The position numbers were made by a program, and so were the translations under genes. 64,000 bases of DNA from an uncultured Massilia sp. (GTDB lineage Bacteria > Pseudomonadota > Gammaproteobacteria > Burkholderiales > Burkholderiaceae): assembly GCA_946481275.1 (NCBI GenBank), contig CAMLMV010000028.1:22692-86691 (forward strand), read 5' to 3'. The notes under the pieces were generated by a model. The model did no database searches. It had not been told where the DNA came from and saw only the letters and a program-made list of their open reading frames with translations. Shown here piece by piece: positions 18,213 to 24,716 of the stretch; position 1 is the first letter of the stretch; each line of letters opens with the position of its first letter.

Positions 18213-19019
18213 ATGTGGGACGGAGCACGCCCCCTCGCCACGTTCGATGCGCGCCGGCGCGGCGTGCTGGCGTTCGCGTGCGCCGCCCACCTGCTGGCGC
18301 TGTTCCTGTGGACGCAGGAACGGCGCCTCCTTCCCGTCCGCCCTTCCCGGGCCGTGACGATCCTGTTGCAAACCGATCGCGCCCCGGCCACGCGGCCGCC
18401 GGCGGAGGCAGCGCCGCTGCCGCTGCCCGCACCGAAGATGCCGGCCGCACCTCTCATTTCCGCGCCCGCGACGCAGTCCGAACCCGTGCACCCGCTTGAC
18501 GACGACGAGGTACAGCGCGTAACCGCGCCATCGACACCGGCACCAGCAACACGGGACGCGGCAGCATCCACGCCCAATCCCATCGACACGGCGCAGGCAG
18601 TCGACCCCGCCACGGACGCACGCGCGCTCGCACGGACGCCGGCAGGCGCATCATCCGCGCAGGGCGGCTTCGCGGCCAGCCTGGCGCGGCAGCAGGCCGG
18701 ACGCATCGACCGTGAACTCCGCAAGGGCAAGCCGGGCGTGCCGACCGAAGCGGATACGCCATCGGCGCGCTTCCAGCGCGGCCTCGAATCCGCCCACATC
18801 GACCGCTCGCTGACCTTGCAGTCCGACACGTACACGTCGCCGGACGGCGTGGTCATCTACCGCTTCCGCCAGGGCAACCGGTTCCGCTGCCGCCGGGCCG
18901 GTGGCGTCGGCATGCCCCTGGCCGGGATGCCGGGCACAGGCTCGATCACCGCGGGCGGCGCAGGCGCTGCCGGTGCCACCGACTGCCCCAAGGGCGTCGT
19001 GTGGAACCAGGATCCCTGA
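18213..19019 (+). CDS. Uncharacterised membrane-anchored Pro/Ala-rich protein
   Basis: 268 residues. One N-terminal transmembrane helix (about residues 17-34, GVLAFACAAHLLALFLW) is followed by a long Pro/Ala/Thr-rich periplasmic stretch and a C-terminal part with two cysteines (FRCRRAG and TDCPKG) that might form a disulfide. The topology resembles TonB-like energy transducers, but the TonB C-terminal domain is not recognisable. It starts 13 bases after the aminopeptidase gene and is probably in the same transcript. Function is unknown. Confidence 0.65.
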   Translation: MWDGARPLATFDARRRGVLAFACAAHLLALFLWTQERRLLPVRPSRAVTILLQTDRAPATRPPAEAAPLPLPAPKMPAAPLISAPATQSEPVHPLDDDEVQRVTAPSTPAPATRDAAASTPNPIDTAQAVDPATDARALARTPAGASSAQGGFAASLARQQAGRIDRELRKGKPGVPTEADTPSARFQRGLESAHIDRSLTLQSDTYTSPDGVVIYRFRQGNRFRCRRAGGVGMPLAGMPGTGSITAGGAGAAGATDCPKGVVWNQDP

Positions 19020-19035
19020 ACTCCGCTGCGCCGCG

Positions 19036-19425
19036 CTAGCGTCTTGCCGACCTGGCCGGTTTCCCGCCGTTTCCTCCGCCGCCACCTCCTTCCTCGCCAG
19101 TGGCCGGCTGTTCCGGCGCACGGCACAGCTCGGCCATCCTTTCCCACGCCCCCTCGGCCTGGCAATGCAGGGGCGCGTATGCCTGCAGCGCCTTGGACAG
19201 GTCGATCGGCTTCATCTCGTTGACCCGGACGTTGTTGTTCACCTTGATGCACATGACGTCCTGCCAGGCCGCCGAATAATTGCGGGGAATGGGCACCGGC
19301 CCACGCAACCTGCGTGCTGCCGTTTCGCACTCGCCCTGCTTCAGGTACTGCCCCCGCAGGTTGGCCTGGTCCAGCGACACGTCCAGGCCCTGCTGCAGGT
19401 ACAACAAGAGAATCATCGTGTACAT
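19036..19425 (-). CDS. Hypothetical protein with N-terminal hydrophobic segment
   Basis: 129 residues. The start at 19425 (MYTMILLLYLQQGLD) has GGAGG seven bases upstream, which decides it over a longer frame. The body has three cysteines in the order EC...MCIK...LHC and a further LC near the end. The tail is a Gly-rich run of six glycines followed by basic residues. It converges on the preceding gene. Cysteine spacing suggests a small disulfide-bonded or secreted domain, but I recognise no family. Confidence 0.6.
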   Translation of the reverse strand: MYTMILLLYLQQGLDVSLDQANLRGQYLKQGECETAARRLRGPVPIPRNYSAAWQDVMCIKVNNNVRVNEMKPIDLSKALQAYAPLHCQAEGAWERMAELCRAPEQPATGEEGGGGGGNGGKPARSARR

Positions 19426-19546
19426 CGTGGCGCCTCCATCGTTTGAATAGACCGTACGCGAGTCCGGCGGTTCACCGCGCACGCCTGAGCTGCATCAGTC
19501 CGCGACACCGGTGCCGCGCTAGCCTGACGATCTCGAAAGGACCGCC

Positions 19547-20410
19547 ATGCTCACCCTGATCACCTGGAACATACAGTGCGCCCGCACACCGGAAGGCGGC
19601 GCCGACCTCGACCGCGTCGTCGACCGCGTGCTGGCATCCGGCGCCCGGTTCGACATCCTGCTGCTGCAGGAAGTCGGCTGCGGCCTGCCCGCGCGCGACG
19701 GCAGCCCGATCGGCGACCAGTTCGCCGGCCTCGCGCGGCGCCTCGACCGCCTGCACGCCGCGTCCGCGTTCGCCCTCGACGGACGCAATGCGGACGGGTC
19801 GCCGCGCCGGCTCGGGTGCATGACGTTCGCACGCGGCCCCATCGAGCACGTACGGCGCCACGCCCTGCCCTGGCCGCCCGATCACGAGGTGCCGGCCATG
19901 CCCCGGGCTACCCTCGACACCGTCGTCGCCACGCCGGACGGCATGCTGCGCGTGCTGAACGTCCACCTCGAGTATTTTTCGGCGCGGCAGCGCATGGCCC
20001 AGGTCGAGCGCCTGCGCGAGCTCCAGGCGGAAGCGCTCGCACGCGCGCGTGTCTCCGGCGCAGCGGCGGCGCCCCACGGTCCGGGCGGCACGCCGTTCGC
20101 ACCGCTGCCGCAGACCGCCGCCGCCATCCTCGCGGGTGACTTCAACATGTTGCCCGGCTCGGACGCCCACGCCCGCCTGCTGGCCCCGGGCCCCGACGGC
20201 GAACCCCTGTGGCGCGACGCCTGGGAGCTGGCGCATCCCGGCGAACCGCATGCGCCGACCGTGGGCCTGCGCGGCGGCGCGGCGGCGCAGGCGTTCACGT
20301 TCGACTACGTCTGCGTCAGCCCCGCGCTCGCCGCGCGCGTCCGCGCGCTGCATGTGGACACGGCCGCGACCGGGTCCGACCATCAACCGTTGCTGCTGGA
20401 GCTGGCGTGA
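19547..20410 (+). CDS. Endonuclease/exonuclease/phosphatase family protein
   Basis: 287 residues with the full EEP fold motifs: LITWNIQ at the start, LLQEVG near residue 45, a HLEYFS segment, AGDFNMLPGSDAH in the last third, FDYVCVS, and SDHQPLLLEL at the end, carrying the metal-binding Asp/Asn and catalytic His residues. There is no signal peptide, so it should be cytoplasmic. Family members cleave phosphodiesters in DNA, RNA or lipids; the substrate is not set by the sequence. AAAGGA precedes the ATG. Confidence 0.88.
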   Translation: MLTLITWNIQCARTPEGGADLDRVVDRVLASGARFDILLLQEVGCGLPARDGSPIGDQFAGLARRLDRLHAASAFALDGRNADGSPRRLGCMTFARGPIEHVRRHALPWPPDHEVPAMPRATLDTVVATPDGMLRVLNVHLEYFSARQRMAQVERLRELQAEALARARVSGAAAAPHGPGGTPFAPLPQTAAAILAGDFNMLPGSDAHARLLAPGPDGEPLWRDAWELAHPGEPHAPTVGLRGGAAAQAFTFDYVCVSPALAARVRALHVDTAATGSDHQPLLLELA

Positions 20411-20512
20411 AAGCCGCCTCCGTAAAGACCATGGGTGCCGTGCGCCGACGTAAAATGCACGGCCCGCGCCCGCACGGCGCGCATCCGCCCGCAGCAACTG
20501 GAAGGATTTGTC

Positions 20513-20962
20513 TTGGATTGGGACTACCCGCACCCGTTCATCCTGCCCCGTGTCCCCGAACCGGCCGACATCGACGGGCTGAACCACACCAACAATGCCG
20601 TCTACGTCCGCTGGTGCGAACAGGCCGGATGGGCCCATTCGGAAGCGCTGGGCCTGTCGCTGGACGACTACCGGCGCCTCGACCGCGCCATGGCCATCCG
20701 GCGCGGCGCATACGATTACCTGCTGCCGACCTTTGCCGGCGAAGCGCTCGTGCTCGGCACATGGCTCGTCGCGGGCGATGGCAGGCTGGCGATGGAACGC
20801 CGCTTCCAGCTCGTGCGCGAACGCGACGGCGCGACGGTGCTGCGCGGCCGTTGGGACCTCGTGTGCATCGAACTCTCGAGCGGCCGGCCCCGCCGCATGC
20901 CTCAGGAATTCCTGGACACCTACATGCCGGTGGCGGTGGCGGACACGCAGACCGCGTCCTGA
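20513..20962 (+). CDS. Acyl-CoA thioesterase, hotdog fold (4HBT/YbgC-like)
   Basis: 149 residues if translation starts at the TTG at 20513, which has GGAAGGA ideally placed upstream. The only in-frame ATG (20435) would add 26 Arg/Ala-rich residues not typical of the family. The hotdog motif DIDGLNHTNNAVYVRW contains the catalytic Asp and the conserved Asn-Asn-x-x-Tyr. It would hydrolyse short or aromatic acyl-CoA thioesters, as in 4-hydroxybenzoyl-CoA-type enzymes. It is near a 4-coumarate-type CoA ligase gene (21487-22833), although on the other strand. Confidence 0.82.
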   Translation: MDWDYPHPFILPRVPEPADIDGLNHTNNAVYVRWCEQAGWAHSEALGLSLDDYRRLDRAMAIRRGAYDYLLPTFAGEALVLGTWLVAGDGRLAMERRFQLVRERDGATVLRGRWDLVCIELSSGRPRRMPQEFLDTYMPVAVADTQTAS

Positions 20963-20991
20963 CGCCGCACGGGGCCGCACCCGCGCACGGC

Positions 20992-21360
20992 TCAGCGGGC
21001 GTTGCCTTTCTGCGCGCGCACGAGCCAGCGCAGCGCGCCCCACAGCAGCAGGATGGCGATCACCGACGACGCCCCCAGCACGAGCAACGTGAGGTCGTAC
21101 AACGCGTTGCCGAAGATCCAGGCACCGCCCGACACGACGGTAAAAATGTTGGCGAACACGAAGAATTTCGCGGCCGTCAGCACGCAATGCCGTACCGCCC
21201 GGTCGCGCACGGCCGGATCGGCGGCATCGAGGTCCCGTTCCAGCGCCTGCGACGCGGAACTGACACTTTCCAGATACCGGTAGATATAGCTCGCGACCAC
21301 GCTGCCCGCCACGCCGACGAGAACGAGGACGATGTCCTTGGCTTCGATCTGGATGTTCAT
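20992..21360 (-). CDS. Uncharacterised two- or three-helix membrane protein
   Basis: 122 residues. The start at 21360 gives a hydrophobic helix at about residues 9-27. A helical cytoplasmic stretch (LERDLDAADPAVRDRAVRHC) follows, then helices at about 64-84 and 90-112, and a basic end. An upstream in-frame ATG at 21450 is possible but adds an Arg-rich stretch. No recognised family. It is convergent with the thioesterase and lies 126 bases downstream of the ligase gene on the same strand, so it could be read from the light-locus promoter. Confidence 0.6.
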   Translation of the reverse strand: MNIQIEAKDIVLVLVGVAGSVVASYIYRYLESVSSASQALERDLDAADPAVRDRAVRHCVLTAAKFFVFANIFTVVSGGAWIFGNALYDLTLLVLGASSVIAILLLWGALRWLVRAQKGNAR

Positions 21361-21486
21361 GGTCGCGGGTCCGCTTGTACGCCGTCCGGCCGGCTGCCGT
21401 CGACGTTCGAGTGGAACGCGGCCGCAAGATTCCGTGCGCCCGGTCGCCATGCCGACACGATCAAGCCGTGCCGGGGCGCGGCGCGG

Positions 21487-22833
21487 TCATTCGGCGTCGA
21501 CGATCCAGTCTGCCGGCTTGCCGCTGGCCTGGCGCGGCAGGCGCGGCCCGAACGTCCACGCGGCGGGCCGCTCCGGCGCCGTCAGCCGTTCCGCGATCCA
21601 GCCGGGCAATCCGGCGCGCAGCGCATCGACGTCGGCGCCGGGCTCCGGCACGACGAAGGCCTTCAGGCGCCGGCCCTCGTCGGGCCGCATCAACCGCACC
21701 GCAGCTTCCCGCACGTGCGGATGGAGGGCGAGCACGTCCGACACATAGGCCGGGAACACGTTCGTGCCGCCGACCTGCACGGCGTCGTCGATGCGTCCCG
21801 CGGGCAGGAAGCGCGTCCCGTCGGCCCAGTCGAGCCGGTCTTGCAGCGGGTAGCGGCGTGCCGTGCCGTCCGGCAACGTGCGTGCCAGGCCGGCGGCGTC
21901 ATCGATGCGGGTCCAGTGCGGCAACAGGGTGAACGGGATACCCGCCCGATCGCGCCAGCCGACGCCTGCGGTTTCCGAGCTGCCATACACCTGCAGCAGG
22001 CGCAGGCCGGCCGCGGCCAGCGTGTCGGCGAGCGCGTCCGGACAAGGCGCGGTCGACGTCACGCCGACGACGTCCGCGTCGAATGCCGGCATGACCCGTG
22101 CGGCGGCTTCCCACCAGCCCGGATGTGCCACGATGAGGTCGCCGGGGCGCGCCAGGCTGGCCAGTGCGGCCGGCCCGGCCCGGCGCACGTCGATCACCTC
22201 CAGAGGCTCGACCGCCTCGACAGGCACGACCGCGTCGACCGCATCGCCCACCGCGACGTTGTCCGCCCGCGCGAGTGCGCGCGGCAACAGCACCGTGAAC
22301 AGGAACCCGTAGATATGGTGACTGGGCACGGCACTCAGCACGCGGCGCCGGCCCGGCACGAGCGGCGCCAGCGCGGCCACCTCCTGCTCCAGCGTGGCGA
22401 GCGCGTGCGTGCAACGCTTCGGGCTGCCGCTGCTGCCCGACGTGCGGAACGTCAGCGGGGGCGCGTCGACATCCGCGCCGGCCCGTAAGCACGCTTCCAG
22501 CCCCATCCGCGCACTCGCGATCCAGTCGCCGACGCATGGCCGGGCCAGCAATTGCTCGTCGATACCGCCCCGCTGCAGGTGCAATGCCTCGGCCAGCGCC
22601 GTGCCCAGGCCCATCAGCTCCAGCGAATCGACGCCCAGGTCGCGCACGAACCGGGTGTCGGACGGCCACGGGAACGGCAGCGGCGACGGCGCACGGCCGG
22701 GGCGCATCTGCGCCAGCTCGGCGGCGAGCAGATCCGTGACGACGCGGGCCAAGGCACCGCCGCGCGTCCACCAACCGTCCGGGCTGGCGCCGCGCCTGGT
22801 CCCACTTGAGGCAGAATGTGATCGTCCCGGCAT
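21487..22833 (-). CDS. pcl: AMP-forming acyl/4-coumarate ligase, likely PYP-chromophore activating (pCL-like)
   Basis: 448 residues. An N-terminal region of about 120 residues contains an acyl-carrier-like helix with GVDSLEL (Ser70). Then comes an adenylation domain with TSGSSGSPK (131-139), YGSSET (283-288), AGRIDD (345-350), QVGGTNVFP and the catalytic Lys in ASGK (Lys439). It is short for an ANL ligase because the usual N-terminal subdomain is reduced, as I recall for the ligases that activate 4-coumarate for photoactive yellow protein. It is divergent from a PYP gene, which supports this. The start at 22833 fits the promoter at 22861-22889; an ATG at 22944 lies upstream of that promoter. 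No clear Shine-Dalgarno is seen. Confidence 0.82.
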   Translation of the reverse strand: MPGRSHSASSGTRRGASPDGWWTRGGALARVVTDLLAAELAQMRPGRAPSPLPFPWPSDTRFVRDLGVDSLELMGLGTALAEALHLQRGGIDEQLLARPCVGDWIASARMGLEACLRAGADVDAPPLTFRTSGSSGSPKRCTHALATLEQEVAALAPLVPGRRRVLSAVPSHHIYGFLFTVLLPRALARADNVAVGDAVDAVVPVEAVEPLEVIDVRRAGPAALASLARPGDLIVAHPGWWEAAARVMPAFDADVVGVTSTAPCPDALADTLAAAGLRLLQVYGSSETAGVGWRDRAGIPFTLLPHWTRIDDAAGLARTLPDGTARRYPLQDRLDWADGTRFLPAGRIDDAVQVGGTNVFPAYVSDVLALHPHVREAAVRLMRPDEGRRLKAFVVPEPGADVDALRAGLPGWIAERLTAPERPAAWTFGPRLPRQASGKPADWIVDAE

Positions 22834-22860
22834 GATATTCGTCGTCGATGAGGCGGGCAG

Positions 22861-22960
22861 ACTATGACGGGCCGGCGTGCCCCTGTCAAATGCGTACGGA
22901 CGCGCCAATGTGACATCCGCGCACGACAGATTTGACAGAGACATTGCACCATGTCACTAT
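22861..22960. promoter_or_regulatory. Mirror-image divergent promoters with inverted repeat between ligase and PYP genes
   Basis: A perfect 9-bp inverted repeat, CTGTCAAAT (22883-22891) and ATTTGACAG (22930-22938), contains two outward-facing -35 hexamers TTGACA. Rightward: TTGACA 22932-22937, 17-bp spacer, CACTAT 22955-22960, leading to PYP. Leftward (minus strand): TTGACA at 22889-22884, 17-bp spacer, CATAGT at 22866-22861, leading to the ligase. Start codons lie about 40 and about 28 bases beyond the -10 elements. The arms could also bind a shared regulator. Confidence 0.7.
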
Positions 22961-23001
22961 GGCTTTCTTTGTTGCAACATGACCTTCCGCTGGAGCTTCC
23001 C

Positions 23002-23391
23002 ATGACCGCCGCCGACCTGCTCTTCGCCTCGCCGGACCTGCACACGCGCCTCGCGCAACTGGCGGAGGACGAGCTCGACCGCCTCGATTTCGGCGTCATC
23101 GGCTTCGATGACGACACCAATGTGTGCCGGTACAACCGCACGGAGTCGGAAGCGGCCGGCCTCACGGCGCCGCGCGTGCTGGGCCAGCCGCTGTTCACGA
23201 ACGTCGCGCCCTGCCTCAACAATTTCATGGTGGCGCAACGCTTCGAAGATGCCCAGGACGACGGCACGGCGCTCGACGACACCATCGACTACGTGCTGAC
23301 CTTGCGCATGCGCCCAGTGAAAGTCGCCCTGCGCCTGCTGGCCGCGCCGGATACGTCCGTGCGCTACGTGCTCGTCCAGCGCAAAGCATGA
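23002..23391 (+). CDS. pyp: Photoactive yellow protein homologue (blue-light PAS photoreceptor)
   Basis: 129 residues, close to the 125 of Halorhodospira PYP. It aligns without gaps across the chromophore pocket with a constant offset of two. Tyr44 matches PYP Tyr42, Glu48 matches Glu46, and Cys71 in NVAPC matches Cys69, the thioester site of p-coumaric acid. FGVIGFDDD and IDYVLTLRM match the PAS core. Thr50 and Arg52 of PYP are replaced by Ala52 and Leu54, so spectral and photocycle properties may differ. The ATG at 23002 has GGAG upstream and lies after the promoter; an in-frame ATG at 22951 would overlap the -10. Its stop overlaps the next gene by ATGA. Confidence 0.85.
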   Translation: MTAADLLFASPDLHTRLAQLAEDELDRLDFGVIGFDDDTNVCRYNRTESEAAGLTAPRVLGQPLFTNVAPCLNNFMVAQRFEDAQDDGTALDDTIDYVLTLRMRPVKVALRLLAAPDTSVRYVLVQRKA

Positions 23392-24716
23392 CGGCGGACG
23401 CGCACGCCCGCCACGCCGCCGAGCACGAGGCGCTGATGCAGTTCCTGTACCTGGCCCCCGTCGGCCTCGTGCAGACGGCGGCCGACGGCGGGATCCTCAT
23501 GATGAATCCCGTCTCGGCGCAGTTGCTGATGCCCCTGCAGCGTGACGGCAACCTCGTCAACCTGTTCGACGCGCTCGCCGGCGTCGCGCCCGAACTGCGC
23601 CACCTGTGCGGGATGTTCGCGCGGCCCAGCGGCATGGTGTGCGACGGCATGCACATCCAGCTCGGCAGCGCCGACGCCCGCCCGAAACGAGGACCGCAGG
23701 TGCTGTCGCTGACCCTGCTGAAGCTCGACGAGGCGCGGCTGATGGCCGTGCTGTCCGACGTCACGGAACAGGTGCGGCGCGACCGCCAGCTGCGCCAGAA
23801 CGAAGCGTGGCTGGGCGCCCTCCTCACGAGCATCACGGATTACGCCCTCGTCGGCCTGGACGGCGCCGGCCGCGTCAGCACGTGGAACGAGACGATCGCG
23901 CGCGTCACAGGGCATGGCGAAAGCGTCGTGGGCCAGCCGTATTCCGTGTTCTATCCGCAGGGCGCGACGACGCCCCACCACACCCAGGACCGCCTGCGCG
24001 AAGCCGACCAGACCGGCTGGAGCCTGGACGAGGGCCCGCGCGTGCGCGCCGACGGCAGCGAATTCTGGGCCAGCGCGATGATCTCGCCGCTGCCCGACCG
24101 CGCCCCCGCGCTGGCCGAGCCGGGCGACCCCGCATACTGTCTCGTGCTGCGCGACGTCAGCGACAGGCGCGAGGCGATCGATGCGCGCCGCAAGTCGTTG
24201 TTCAGCGACCACCTGACGGGCGTCGCCAACCGCCGCGCGTTCTTCGAGGCGGCGGAGCTGGAACTGAACCGCAACCGGCGCGCGCCGCGGCCCACCGCCC
24301 TGGTCCTCGTCGACGCCGACCACTTCAAGCGCATCAACGACCGCCACGGCCACGCCGGCGGCGATGCCGTGCTGCGCCACCTGGGGCAGCTGTTGGCGGC
24401 CACGTTCCGCCAGGTCGACGTCGTCGCCCGCGTGGGCGGCGAGGAATTCGCCGTGCTGCTGCCGTCGACCGGCCTCGATGCCGCCGTCGCCGTGGCCGAA
24501 CGGGTGCGCGGCCTCGTCGCCGGCCGGCCCGTCGCGTACGACGGCGCACTCATCGCCTGCACGATCAGCGCCGGCGTCGCCGTGTGCGACGGCGAGGCGC
24601 TCGGACTGGACGGCCTGATGAAACGCGCCGACCAGGCCCTGTACGCCGCGAAGGCGGCGGGCCGCGACCGCGTCGAACGGTGGCGCCCGGCGCTGGCCAG
24701 CGAGGTGAAACGATGA
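23388..24716 (+). CDS. PAS-PAS-GGDEF diguanylate cyclase
   Basis: 442 residues, no transmembrane helix. An N-terminal PAS-like domain (about 14-125) is paralogous to that of the next protein. A second PAS with a PAC-like end spans about 138-262, followed by a GGDEF domain (about 270-435). The active site GGEEF is at 350-354, LVDADHFKRIND is intact, and the inhibitory site RQVD (341-344) sits five residues before it. It should therefore make c-di-GMP and be product-inhibited. It overlaps both neighbours by 4 bases, implying translational coupling with PYP. PYP docking onto a PAS domain is an inference. Confidence 0.92.
   Translation: MTADAHARHAAEHEALMQFLYLAPVGLVQTAADGGILMMNPVSAQLLMPLQRDGNLVNLFDALAGVAPELRHLCGMFARPSGMVCDGMHIQLGSADARPKRGPQVLSLTLLKLDEARLMAVLSDVTEQVRRDRQLRQNEAWLGALLTSITDYALVGLDGAGRVSTWNETIARVTGHGESVVGQPYSVFYPQGATTPHHTQDRLREADQTGWSLDEGPRVRADGSEFWASAMISPLPDRAPALAEPGDPAYCLVLRDVSDRREAIDARRKSLFSDHLTGVANRRAFFEAAELELNRNRRAPRPTALVLVDADHFKRINDRHGHAGGDAVLRHLGQLLAATFRQVDVVARVGGEEFAVLLPSTGLDAAVAVAERVRGLVAGRPVAYDGALIACTISAGVAVCDGEALGLDGLMKRADQALYAAKAAGRDRVERWRPALASEVKR

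Noticed and set aside
22834..22944. Upstream ATG (22944) as start of the ligase gene
   Set aside because: It would place the start upstream of the -10/-35 pair at 22861-22889 and add an untypical N-terminal stretch.
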